The notes under the pieces: generated by a model
What the model was told of the DNA's origin: nothing
Databases searched by the model: none
What the model saw: only the letters and a program-made list of their open reading frames with translations
Shown: in pieces, positions 53,242 to 61,972 of the stretch
Numbering within the stretch: the stretch's first letter is position 1
How the letters are laid out: each line of letters starts with the position of its first letter
Assembly: GCA_020638695.1 (NCBI GenBank)
Contig: JACKIB010000009.1
Span: 124,001 to 188,000, forward strand
Direction: 5' to 3'
Length of the DNA: 64,000 nucleotides
Source: Planctomycetota bacterium
GTDB lineage: Bacteria; Planctomycetota; UBA1135; UBA2386
Made by a program: the position numbers and the translations under genes

Positions 53242-54444
53242 TCACTCGATCACGACGGCGGCGGGCACCGAGAACTGCGTCGGGGATCTTTGTCCGCCCG
53301 CGATGGCCTGGAACCCGATCGGGAATCCCGACAAGCTCGCGAGGTTGGGGATCGGTACCTGCACGGTCCAGTGCTCGCTCGCGCCCACAATGGTCGAGGC
53401 CAGTAGGACCAGCGCGGATTGGTTGATGAACAGGTCGCCGAACGGGGGCATCGCTGTCGGCGTGCGCAGGAGGCCGCCGAACAGCACCACGGGTTCGCCG
53501 GCGTCGGCGATCACCGTCGTGCTCAGCGTGCCGCCAGGGGCCGCGCTGGTCGCAGCCATCGAGATGGGCCGCGGAGACGTCGCCGCCGACCCTGCGATGC
53601 CCGGTTGCCCGGGGTTTGGAACCAGCGTGATCTTCGGGTCGATGCGCAGGCCGACGCCGAACGCCTCGATCGAAGAGACCCTGGACGTCGCAGTCGAGCC
53701 CGGCGCGCCGGCAGTGTAGGTGTCCGCGGCATCACCCGCGATGGAGAGTGCTCCGGCCTGGAACAGCGCGACGGCAGGAACACCTGCGTACTTGCCCTCG
53801 CCGGCACCGCCGCTCGCGGTGCACTTGGCGAGTGTGACCGAGCCGCTGTAGACCCAGAGGGCGGAAGTCGCGGCCCGCCCGCTGCTGAGAGCGTGGTCCC
53901 GCGCGATTCGTCCCGCGAGTGCACAGCCGGTGAACATCGCGACGCTGCCCTGGCACTCGACGGTGAGGTTGCTGACGGAGCAGTTCGTCATCGCGAACAG
54001 GCTGCAGCCTTCGACCGAAATGTACCGGGGGCACGAGTAAGCGCTGCACGCGCTGGTGAACTGACAACCGGACAGGAACACCGAGCCCGCGTTGTTCTTG
54101 AACTCGACCGTCGGACCGAAGACGTACGCGTCTTGACTGACCCACATGCCTCGCATCACGAAGCGTCTGCCGGTCGGAATGTTGGTGATCGCGAGCGCGC
54201 TCGAGTTTCCCGTGCCGACAATACGAGCGCCGGGCTTGCCCACCACGGTCAGCGCCTTGGTCGTGACGATGCCGTTGCCGACGTCGTACAGCGCCGAGTT
54301 GACGACGATCGTGTCACCGTCTTTGGCGTTTGCGAAAGCACTGATGAGGTTCGAAGCCGGTGGGCTGACGACCCACGTCTGCTGAGCGGGAAGCCCCGCT
54401 GCGGGCAGCAGGAAGCCGAGGGCGACGAGCGCGTGACGGTTCAT
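53242..54444 (-). CDS. Secreted parallel beta-helix-like protein with the shared C-terminal module
   Basis: A 400-residue secreted protein: signal peptide MNRHALVALGFLLPAAGLPA, then about 250 residues rich in Ser/Ala/Thr/Gly that fit a right-handed beta-helix (LISAFANAKDGDTIVVNSAL, KALTVVGKPGARIVGTGNSS), with several cysteine pairs (CQFTSACSAYSCPRY). The C-terminal ~130 residues (PRPISMAATSAAPGGTLSTT, LVLLASTIVGASEHWTVQVP, IPNLASLSGFPIGFQAIAGG) belong to the module found in the Kelch and other secreted proteins of this window. It is transcribed from ATG 54444, 40 bases downstream of a miniature element. Confidence 0.75.
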   Translation of the reverse strand: MNRHALVALGFLLPAAGLPAQQTWVVSPPASNLISAFANAKDGDTIVVNSALYDVGNGIVTTKALTVVGKPGARIVGTGNSSALAITNIPTGRRFVMRGMWVSQDAYVFGPTVEFKNNAGSVFLSGCQFTSACSAYSCPRYISVEGCSLFAMTNCSVSNLTVECQGSVAMFTGCALAGRIARDHALSSGRAATSALWVYSGSVTLAKCTASGGAGEGKYAGVPAVALFQAGALSIAGDAADTYTAGAPGSTATSRVSSIEAFGVGLRIDPKITLVPNPGQPGIAGSAATSPRPISMAATSAAPGGTLSTTVIADAGEPVVLFGGLLRTPTAMPPFGDLFINQSALVLLASTIVGASEHWTVQVPIPNLASLSGFPIGFQAIAGGQRSPTQFSVPAAVVIE

Positions 54445-54815
54445 GTCGTAGGGCGGTGTAGGGTGACGTGGAGGGTGTCCATGCTAGTGGGGTGTGTCCG
54501 AAGCTCGTTGCATAAGTCGTCGAGTCATGCGGTTCGCTCGCAAGGAGCTGCGACGACACGGCTTGTTGGTGGACAAGCTGAGGAGCTGCGACGCCGCGAG
54601 CGGGCCGTAGGGCCGGCGACTTATGTGACCAACTTCGGACACACCCCACTAGCAGCCGCGGCCTGCGTGTCCGCGCGTGTGTGGCGACGGCGCGAGACCG
54701 AGGGCCCTCTCGACTCGTGCCGCTATGGGATATCGGAATGATCTGGGGGGCGATTTCCTGACGGACACAGACGCGAAGCACGCGTCCGGCTGACGACCGC
54801 CCAACCGTCACTCGC
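54445..54815. other. Intergenic region containing a miniature element
   Basis: Apart from the family C element there is nothing I recognise between 54653 and 54815. Confidence 0.4.
54484..54652 (+). mobile_element. CTAG-flanked miniature element, family C
   Basis: A 161-base element at 54488-54648 with terminal inverted repeats TGGGGTGTGTCCGAAG, bounded by CTAG on both sides (54484-54487 and 54649-54652). It has no reading frame longer than 28 codons. It lies 40 bases upstream of the beta-helix gene and may have altered its promoter. Confidence 0.85.
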
Positions 54816-55574
54816 TCACGCCGACCGCGCCGACGCACTCCACGACTCGCGCCGGCCGAGCGGCAGGAGCTTGGGCACGCGCCGCTGGTACTCCCGGTAC
54901 GCATCCCCGTGCAGCGACAGCAGGTCGCGTTCCTCCACGGTCAGCGCGGCGACGATGTACACCGTGAACCCGAGCGCGAACACCAGGTGTCCGAGCGTCA
55001 TCACCGGCGCTGCCCAGAACGCCACCAAGAACCCGAGCATCAGCGGGTGGCGCACGAAGCGGTAGAAGCTCCGCTCGACGAACGGACGTTGCGTGTAGCT
55101 GCGACCGCGGAACGCCAGCCACGTTTGGCGCAGGCCGAACAGATCGAAGTGGTCGATCAGGAACGTGCTCAGCAGCACGACCGTCCATCCGATCGCCCCG
55201 ATCGCATGGATCGCCCAGAACGCGGTGCCGTCCAAGGCCCAGAGGACGCGCGGCATTGCCCGCCACTGGGTGAACAGCAGTGCCAGCACCGCGCAAGTCG
55301 CCAACATGAACAGCGTGCGCTCGAGTGACGCGGGCACCCAACGGGTGAGTCTACGCTTGAAGCCCGGTCGTGCCATGACCCAGTGCTGCGCGCCGAACGC
55401 GGCGATCAGGCCGAGGTCGATCAGCAAGGCGATGCTGGTCGGCACTGTCGCGACGCCGGAGTCGAGGCTGGTCGGAGCCAGGAAGCCGGTCACGAAACCG
55501 GCCAACCACAGGAAAGTGGCGAGGAACGTCAGATAGCCGAGGATACCGAACGACAGGATCAGAAGGCGCGACAT
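54816..55574 (-). CDS. mddA: Methanethiol S-methyltransferase-like protein (MddA/NnrU family)
   Basis: A 252-residue membrane protein with about six helices. The C-terminal half has the family signature: HFDLFGLRQTWLAFRGRSYT, RSFYRFVRHPLMLGFLVAFW and LTVEERDLLSLHGDAYREYQ, i.e. RHPxxxG with a following EExxL as in SAM-dependent isoprenylcysteine/NnrU-type methyltransferases; the HFDLFGLRQ and APVMTLGHLVFA segments point to MddA, which makes dimethylsulfide from methanethiol. ATG 55574 follows GGAGA; ATG 55598 is an alternative. Family certain, substrate inferred. Confidence 0.75.
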   Translation of the reverse strand: MSRLLILSFGILGYLTFLATFLWLAGFVTGFLAPTSLDSGVATVPTSIALLIDLGLIAAFGAQHWVMARPGFKRRLTRWVPASLERTLFMLATCAVLALLFTQWRAMPRVLWALDGTAFWAIHAIGAIGWTVVLLSTFLIDHFDLFGLRQTWLAFRGRSYTQRPFVERSFYRFVRHPLMLGFLVAFWAAPVMTLGHLVFALGFTVYIVAALTVEERDLLSLHGDAYREYQRRVPKLLPLGRRESWSASARSA

Positions 55575-55753
55575 GGGGTTCTCCGTGGGTTGTCTCATCG
55601 TCGTCGAGGTCGCCCCGGATCAGCGGGAGCGTGGCTCGACGATGGATTGGCTGCGGGCCGCCGAGTGCAGCCCGACTGCGCAGGCGCAAGAACGCCCTCG
55701 CAGCGGCCAAGGGAATGCCGTGTGTCCGGTCACCGGACGCGGAATCCGAGGGT

Positions 55754-56275
55754 TCAACGAGACCGGTGAAGGTCGAGTCGCTGGAACAGGAACGCGCGGG
55801 CGAACGCCCACTCGCGACGGATGGTGCGAGGCGACATGCCCAGGGCCTGCGCCGCTTCCTCCTCGGTGAGGCCGGCGTAGAAGCGCAGCCGCACCACCTC
55901 CGCGCTGCGCGGGTTGCCCTCGGCCAGCGCCGCGATCGCTTCGTCGAGCGCGATCAAGTCGTCGTACGAAGCAGTCGCGGAGATCTGCTCGAGGTCGAGC
56001 GGCAGGCGGTCGGCGCCGCCGCCGCGCTTCTTGGCGTTGTGGCGGCGGGCGTGGTCGATCAGGATGCAGCGCATCGACTCGGCTGCGGCGGCGAAGAACC
56101 GCGCCGGATCGTGGCTCAGCGCCTCCAGTCGGTCGCGCAACGTCAACCACGCTTCGTGCACCAGCGCGGTTGGCTGCAAGGTGTGGTCGTCTCGCTCACC
56201 TCGCAGCTGCCGCTCGGCGATCCCACGAAGCCGTTGGTAGACGGTGGCCAGCAGTTGGTCGTCGGTCGGTGTCAC
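55754..56275 (-). CDS. ECF sigma factor coupled to a Ser/Thr kinase
   Basis: A 173-residue ECF sigma factor of the group often found with protein kinases in planctomycetes. N-terminal region 2: LLATVYQRLRGIAERQLRGE, LQPTALVHEAWLTLRDRLEA, then FFAAAAESMRCILIDHARRH. Region 4: LDEAIAALAEGNPRSAEVVR then FYAGLTEEEAAQALGMSPRT and REWAFARAFLF. GTG 56275 overlaps the kinase stop by 4 bases, so the sigma factor would be made after the kinase from the same mRNA. Stoichiometry may thus be tied to kinase translation. Confidence 0.93.
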   Translation of the reverse strand: MTPTDDQLLATVYQRLRGIAERQLRGERDDHTLQPTALVHEAWLTLRDRLEALSHDPARFFAAAAESMRCILIDHARRHNAKKRGGGADRLPLDLEQISATASYDDLIALDEAIAALAEGNPRSAEVVRLRFYAGLTEEEAAQALGMSPRTIRREWAFARAFLFQRLDLHRSR

Positions 56276-59200
56276 CGTCCCGTTCCTCCGCTGCCGGGCA
56301 TGGCGGCGAGGTCGGCCTTGGCGCGGTCCGCCGTGTGGCGGTGGTCGGTGCGCTGCGCCTCGTCGGCCGTCGCCGCCGCTGCACCGCGGTGCGCGGACAC
56401 CAGCACTTCGAGGCAACGACGCCGGTAGGCGACCGGCGCGGGAGAGCGGCGCAGCAACGACCACGCGGCATCGGCGTGTCGCGCCGCCTCGGCGCACTTG
56501 CCCTCCGCGAGCAGGCAGGCGGCGAGCATCGCCGCGCTGTCACCCGTCGGCCATTGGTCGGGGATCTCGGTGGTGCAGTACGCGTGTGCCGCCGCGGCCA
56601 ACGGCTTGGCCGCCGCCGCGTCGCCAGCGTCGAGGAACAAGCGAGCTGCCTTGGCCCTGGTGGCGGCGATCTGCCCGGCCGGGTTGCCGAGCTCGGTCAT
56701 CAGTGCGACCCTGGCGCGTTGTGCGACCGCGGCGGTGCGCAGGTCACCGGCCGCCTTGGCGGCGCGCGCCAGGGCGGTCTCGGCGTTGAGCAGTTCGCCT
56801 GCTGCCGCGGCCTGGCTGCGGCGGAGTTCGACCGCTTCACGCAGCAGCGGTACCGCGGCGCTCGGGTCGCCGCGGCGGTGCGTCAGCATCCCGAGGTTGG
56901 TCAGCGAGCCGGGGATTCCGGGGTTGTCGTTTCCCAACGCGCGGTGCAGGCGCAGCGCGCGTTGGTAGAGCGTGACCGCTGCGTCGAGTCGACCCTGGCG
57001 TTCCACCGCGATGCCGAGGTTCTGGATCGCCCCGGCGAACGCGCGCGAGGTGCCGCCGGCGGCCTCGCCCAACTCGACGGCGCACCGCAGGTGGCGCTCC
57101 GCGTCCGCCGGACGGCGCGCCTGCAGCTCGAGTCGCCCGAGGTCCGCGAAGGTGCTCGCCAGGTCCGGATGGCCGGCGGGCAGCACCGCCTTGCGCACCT
57201 CGAGCGCCCGTCCCAGGTGCTCGCGGGCGCGCGGCAGGTCGTTCTGCTGGAGTGCCAGGCCGCCGAGGAACGCGTGCGTCGCGGCGACCTGTGGATGGCG
57301 TGCGCCGAACGCCTTGCTCTGGTTCGCCAGCGCGCGTTCGGCCGCTCGCCGCGCTTCGCCCAGCGCACCACGGGTGCGATGCACCGCGGCGAGGTTCATG
57401 TCGCTGGTGGCGAGCATCGGGTGGTCGGGGGCGAAGCATCGTGTGCGTGCCGCCCGGGCGGCTTCGAAGTGTGCCTTCGCGGACTCGGTGGTTCCGCGAC
57501 GCAAGGCGAATGCGCCGAGAAGATCGAGCCCGAACGCACGTTGCGCGAGGACCCGCGGATCGACGTTGTTGCGGGGCAGCAGCGCCAGCGCAGGCTGCAC
57601 CAGTGCCTCGCCCTGCCGCGGGTCGTCGGCGAGCCGGTAGAGGTCGGCGCGGGTCAGCATCAGCTGCCCCACGCGGGGGCTGCGCGGGTTGCGTGCGCGC
57701 GCCATGCCGAGCGCCTCCTCCGCGGATTCCGCCGCGCCACGCAAGTCGCCGAGCTCACGGCGCAGCGCTGTCTGTTCGATCAGGGCGCGTTCCAACGGCA
57801 GCGCATCACCCGCGGTCCGCGCCAGCGCGACCGCGCGGTCCAGGTGTCCGCGGGCCGATTCGAGCTGCGACAGATTGCGGTAGGCGCCGCCGACCGTGAC
57901 GTGCAGTTCCAGCGCGACATCGGGGTCGCTGGCGAACCGCTCCGCGATGTGCGGCGCGAACTCGTCGAGCATCGCCCGTACCGAGTGATCCGGACCGCGC
58001 AGGGCGTGCGGGTCGGCGGTCAGCAGCAGCGTGCGCAACGCCGCGACGGTGCGCGACTTGCTGGCGGACGCGGCGCGTGCGTCGGCCAGTGCGAGCGACG
58101 TGGCGACGAACCCGATCAGGATCGACAGGAGCAGGGTGGTGCTGCCCAGCGCGGCGGCGCGGTGTCGGCCGAGAAAGCGCCGCAGCACGTAGCCCGCGGT
58201 CGGCGGTCCCGCGGACACCGGCATCCCGCTGCGGAAGTTGCGCAGGTCGGTCGCCAGCGCGTTCGGTGTCGGGTAGCGGTCGTCCGGGTTCTTCTGCAGG
58301 GCGCGGTCGATGATCCAGTCGAGGTCGCCGTGCAACGCGCGCGACCAGCGCGACCGGTCTGCACCCGGCAGCGGGACCGGGCGGTCGCCCTGTGCCACTC
58401 GTGTGCTCGGTCGGCGCGGCGCCTCGTCGCGGATGCGCGACACCATGCCGTCCGCGCCGATGCCGGTCGCGTGGTCGCCGCGCTCGAACGGGCGCCTGCC
58501 GGCGAGGAGTTCGTAGAGCACCACCCCGAGGCTGTACACGTCGGCGCGGGAGTCGAGCTCGTCCAAGCGCCCCAGCGCCTGCTCCGGCGGCATGTACTCC
58601 AAGGTGCCGATCGGCTGTCCGTGCAGGGTGCCGGTGAAGTCGGGGTGTGCGACGTCAGGGTCGAGTGCCTTGGCGATGCCGAAGTCGATCACCTTCGGCA
58701 ACGGTCGCTGATCGGAGCTGCGCGCCACCAAGATGTTGGCAGGCTTCAGGTCGCGGTGCACGATGCCTTTGAGGTGGGCGTGTTGCACCGCGAGGCAGAC
58801 CGCGATCACCAAGTCGACCCGCTCCCCGATGCCGAGGCCGTGCTCGCGGCAGTACTCGGTGATCGGCTTGCCGTCGACCAGCTCCATCGCGAAGTACGGC
58901 CGGCCCGAAGCCGTCGTGCCGCCGTCGTACACCGCGGCGATGTTGGGGTGCTGCATGCGCGCCAGCGCCTGCCGCTCCTGTTCGAAACGCGCAGTCGCCG
59001 ACCGCCCGTGGAGGCCGAGCTTGAGGATCTTCAACGCCACGTCGCGCTGCAGCGGTTCGAGCTGGCGGGCGCGGAACACCACTCCGAAGCCCCCTTCCCC
59101 GAGGCGTTCCATCAGCTCGAACCGACCGTCGACCGTGGTGCCCGGCTGCTCGGTCGCGGTCGGGTCCCGACGCTCGGCCAAGAAACCCGTGGCGGCTGCG

Positions 59201-59343
59201 AGTGCGGAGAGAAGGTCGGCGACCTCGCGCTGGAGGTCCGGTTCGCCCGGGCAGGCTTCGGCCAGAAACGCGGCGTGCCGTTCTTCCGGCAGGTCCAATG
59301 CCTGCTCGAACAGCTGCTTCACTCTCTCGGCGCGGGATGGCAT
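56272..59343 (-). CDS. Transmembrane serine/threonine protein kinase with TPR domain
   Basis: A 1023-residue Hanks-type kinase. The kinase domain runs from about 74 to 390: glycine loop GEGGFG 82-87, Lys105 (ALKILK), HRDLKPAN 197-204, DFG 220-222 and GTLEYMPPEQ for the activation loop. A hydrophobic segment near 435-455 (LGSTTLLLSILIGFVATSLA) anchors it, and the remaining ~550 residues hold many TPR-like repeats (ALALLPRNNVDP, GEARRAAERALANQSKAFGA, AVTLYQRALRLHRALGNDNP) in the periplasmic or cytoplasmic tail. ATG 59343 starts a typical N-terminal acidic helix (MPSRAERVKQLFEQALDLP). It likely phosphorylates or otherwise controls the overlapping sigma factor. Confidence 0.93.
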   Translation of the reverse strand: MPSRAERVKQLFEQALDLPEERHAAFLAEACPGEPDLQREVADLLSALAAATGFLAERRDPTATEQPGTTVDGRFELMERLGEGGFGVVFRARQLEPLQRDVALKILKLGLHGRSATARFEQERQALARMQHPNIAAVYDGGTTASGRPYFAMELVDGKPITEYCREHGLGIGERVDLVIAVCLAVQHAHLKGIVHRDLKPANILVARSSDQRPLPKVIDFGIAKALDPDVAHPDFTGTLHGQPIGTLEYMPPEQALGRLDELDSRADVYSLGVVLYELLAGRRPFERGDHATGIGADGMVSRIRDEAPRRPSTRVAQGDRPVPLPGADRSRWSRALHGDLDWIIDRALQKNPDDRYPTPNALATDLRNFRSGMPVSAGPPTAGYVLRRFLGRHRAAALGSTTLLLSILIGFVATSLALADARAASASKSRTVAALRTLLLTADPHALRGPDHSVRAMLDEFAPHIAERFASDPDVALELHVTVGGAYRNLSQLESARGHLDRAVALARTAGDALPLERALIEQTALRRELGDLRGAAESAEEALGMARARNPRSPRVGQLMLTRADLYRLADDPRQGEALVQPALALLPRNNVDPRVLAQRAFGLDLLGAFALRRGTTESAKAHFEAARAARTRCFAPDHPMLATSDMNLAAVHRTRGALGEARRAAERALANQSKAFGARHPQVAATHAFLGGLALQQNDLPRAREHLGRALEVRKAVLPAGHPDLASTFADLGRLELQARRPADAERHLRCAVELGEAAGGTSRAFAGAIQNLGIAVERQGRLDAAVTLYQRALRLHRALGNDNPGIPGSLTNLGMLTHRRGDPSAAVPLLREAVELRRSQAAAAGELLNAETALARAAKAAGDLRTAAVAQRARVALMTELGNPAGQIAATRAKAARLFLDAGDAAAAKPLAAAAHAYCTTEIPDQWPTGDSAAMLAACLLAEGKCAEAARHADAAWSLLRRSPAPVAYRRRCLEVLVSAHRGAAAATADEAQRTDHRHTADRAKADLAAMPGSGGTGR

Positions 59344-59503
59344 GGGTCGGCAGGCCAGGCGCAGGAGCCGCACCGAGCCGGCCACGAATCTTCGCATTTT
59401 TCGCGGTGGGTCGACACGCGGCGTCGGGCGAGCCCGGGCGATCGTCGCCGAGTCGCGGCGAGCGTGGCGCGGGCGCAAACGCCTGCTGCCGTAAGATCCC
59501 GGC

Positions 59504-60307
59504 GTGACCGGCGACCTGGAGTTCGTGACCGAGACGCGCGCCGGTGGATCCGCGCTGCTGCGCCGCGACCTCGTCGAGGTCGACGCCGCACTGCTCTGGT
59601 CCCCGGGCGAACCCCTGTCAGGGGCTCGAGGGCGAGGGGGGGCAGCCGTGGTCGAGCTGCGACCCGGGGTTCGCGGGGTCGTGCGCGACTACCGGCGGGG
59701 TGGGGGGGCAGCGCGGCTCTTGTCGCTGCGCTATTTCGATCCGCGGCGACCGGCCCGGGAGCTGCGCGTGCTCAGCGCGCTGCAGAAGCTCGGCGTACCG
59801 GTGGTCGCTCCGCTCGCTGCGCTCGTGAAGCGGCTGCCGCCGCTGGGTTTCCGCCTGCGGTTGATCACCGAGCTGATCGAAGGCGCCGAGCCCCTGCCGG
59901 CGTTCGTGGCACGGAACCCCGAGTTGCGACATTCCGCGGTGCGGGAGGCGGGACGTGTGGTGGGGATGGCGTTCGGCGCTGGATTGCGGCACCCCGACCT
60001 GCATCCCGACAACCTGATTGCGCGCTGCCGCGACGGGCAGGTCGAAGTCGTGTTGCTGGACTTGGATCGGGCGACGTTGGGCGGTCCTCTCGAGTCCGCG
60101 ACCCGCGATCGGATGCTGGTGCGGATGGCGCGCTATCTGCATCGGCATGCGGCCACGCTCGCCTGCACCCCCACGTGGACCGACCGGCTGCGGTTCCTCG
60201 GCGCCATGGGTTGGTCGCGCGCCGAACGGCGTGCCGTATGGAGCCGCGTGACCCCGCTGCTGCTGCGCCAGTTGGCGCGGCGCGGCTTGCAGATCGGGTC
60301 GCGTTGA
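59504..60307 (+). CDS. Lipopolysaccharide kinase (WaaP/KdkA)-like protein
   Basis: A 267-residue kinase-fold protein with the WaaP-like motifs HPDLHPDNLIARC (catalytic loop) and VVLLDLDRATL (metal-binding DLD). The N-terminal VRDYRRGGGAARLLSLRYFD resembles the region before the ATP-binding Lys. Such enzymes phosphorylate lipid A or core sugars at the inner membrane. The GTG at 59504 follows TAAGAT by six bases, so the mRNA may be leaderless. Divergent from the kinase-sigma pair. Confidence 0.85.
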   Translation: MTGDLEFVTETRAGGSALLRRDLVEVDAALLWSPGEPLSGARGRGGAAVVELRPGVRGVVRDYRRGGGAARLLSLRYFDPRRPARELRVLSALQKLGVPVVAPLAALVKRLPPLGFRLRLITELIEGAEPLPAFVARNPELRHSAVREAGRVVGMAFGAGLRHPDLHPDNLIARCRDGQVEVVLLDLDRATLGGPLESATRDRMLVRMARYLHRHAATLACTPTWTDRLRFLGAMGWSRAERRAVWSRVTPLLLRQLARRGLQIGSR

Positions 60308-60397
60308 TCGCCCCGGCGATCGGGCCGTCCGTGTTGCTTCGCGAGTATGATCCCTGGTGCCGCCCCTCCCACGAAATCGGGCATCCCTGGTTCGCTC

Positions 60398-61834
60398 ATG
60401 CATCTGAATCCCTGCGTCGCCGCTGCCATCCTGGCCGGCACAGTGTTCCTCTCTCCCCTCGCCGCGCAGAACGTCACCGTCGTCAAGAAGTGGAAGCGCG
60501 CTGCCGTCGACTACTCCGATGTGTGGGGCTGGACTTCCCCGACCGGGCGCGAGTTCGCCTTCGTCGGCGAGTACTCCGGCATCTGGGCGGTCGAGACCAC
60601 CGATCCGACCAACATCAAGGAAGCCGGGTGGTGGACGGCCAACAGCAGTTCGTGGCGCGACTTCACGCACCTGGGTTCGTACATCTACTCGGTGAGCGAG
60701 CACCACCGCGGCATCCGGGTCATCGACATGTCCAACCCCGATGCGCCGAAGGATCTCGGCCTGGTCGCGACGGCCCAGCTCAGCCATTCGCACAACATCC
60801 GCTCCGATCACGAGAACGAGCTGCTGTACGTTTGTGGCACCAACCAGGGTTGCGCGATCTTCGACGCCAGGACCAGCAAGACCAACCCCACGCTGATCGC
60901 CTCGTGGAACACCGTCTACACCCATGACGCGTTCATCGCCCGCGGCAAGGCGTACTTCGCCAACGGTGTCACGCGTGGCACCAACTACGTGCGAATCTTC
61001 GACTCGCGCAACCCGGCCAGCCTGGTCCAGCTCGGTCTGGCCCAGACGCCGGGCAACTACGCGCACAACTGCTGGGTGACCGAAGACGACCAGCTGATGG
61101 TCGCGACCGACGAGATCGCCAACACCGGCACGCCACACGCCACGGTGTGGGACATCAGCAACCCTGCCAGCCCGGTGAAGAAGGGCGACTACATCGTCAG
61201 CGGAACCGGCGTGCACAACGCCTACGTGATCGGTCGCACGTCGTTCATCTCGCACTACGCGGATGGCTTCCACATGGTCGATCTCGCGGATCCGACCAAC
61301 CCGACGATGCTGGCCCGCTACGACACTTCGCCGGGCTACACCAGCGGGTACCACGGCGCGTGGGGTGTGTTCCCGTTCACCGACTCGGGGTTGATGTACG
61401 TCAGCGACATCGAGGAAGGGCTGTACGTGCTGCAGGTCGACTGCGGGCACCTCAACCGCTTCGAGGCCGGCACGGCGGGCAGCAACGGTCTGGTGCCGCG
61501 GGTAAGGTTCGATGGGGCCTCGCCCAAGGTCGGTGCCCAGGGGCTGGTCATGAAGGTGTCCAACCTGCAGCCGAACGCCCAGGCGCTGTTCGCGCTGAGC
61601 GCCAAGAGTGCGAAGTTCAACCTGTTCGGCGTGCAGGTCAACGTCGACCTGACCGGCGCGTTCTTCGTGCAGTTCCAAGCCGACGCGAACGGCGAGGCCA
61701 CGCTCCCGGCACCGGTCCCCAACGATCCGAACATCGGCAACACGCGGGTGTACTTCCAGGTGTTCGGCCAGGACAGTGGCAACACCGGCGGGTACTCCGC
61801 CTCGCGCGGCATGTGGACCGGGATCTGTAAGTAG
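60398..61834 (+). CDS. Choice-of-anchor B family secreted protein with LVIVD-like repeats
   Basis: A 478-residue secreted protein. Signal peptide MHLNPCVAAAILAGTVFLSP, then a beta-propeller with repeats such as GREFAFVGEYSGIWAVETTD, GIRVIDMSNPDAPKDLGLVA, YVRIFDSRNPASLVQLGLAQ, HMVDLADPTNPTMLARYDTS, and EEGLYVLQVDCGHLNRFEAG, as in the choice-of-anchor B group. The C-terminal ~120 residues resemble the shared module (KVSNLQPNAQALFALSAKSA, APVPNDPNIGNTRVYFQVFG). ATG 60398. A good -10-like TATGAT lies at 60346. Confidence 0.85.
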   Translation: MHLNPCVAAAILAGTVFLSPLAAQNVTVVKKWKRAAVDYSDVWGWTSPTGREFAFVGEYSGIWAVETTDPTNIKEAGWWTANSSSWRDFTHLGSYIYSVSEHHRGIRVIDMSNPDAPKDLGLVATAQLSHSHNIRSDHENELLYVCGTNQGCAIFDARTSKTNPTLIASWNTVYTHDAFIARGKAYFANGVTRGTNYVRIFDSRNPASLVQLGLAQTPGNYAHNCWVTEDDQLMVATDEIANTGTPHATVWDISNPASPVKKGDYIVSGTGVHNAYVIGRTSFISHYADGFHMVDLADPTNPTMLARYDTSPGYTSGYHGAWGVFPFTDSGLMYVSDIEEGLYVLQVDCGHLNRFEAGTAGSNGLVPRVRFDGASPKVGAQGLVMKVSNLQPNAQALFALSAKSAKFNLFGVQVNVDLTGAFFVQFQADANGEATLPAPVPNDPNIGNTRVYFQVFGQDSGNTGGYSASRGMWTGICK

Positions 61835-61972
61835 GCGCGCGTATCGCGGCCCCGACGTCGCGGTCGCGAGCATCGAGCCGCGGCGCAGACGTCGACCGGG
61901 CGGGCGGGCGCCCGACCCGCGGGCCAGAACGGAGTTTCGCCGTGGTGGTCCTGCGGACATGATCGGGCCGCC

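Noticed and set aside
56170..60927. A 1585-codon plus-strand reading frame opposite the kinase
   Set aside because: Its composition is arginine- and histidine-rich noise typical of the complement of high-GC genes, it lies exactly antisense to a kinase with all catalytic motifs, and it also crosses the WaaP-like and choice-of-anchor genes.
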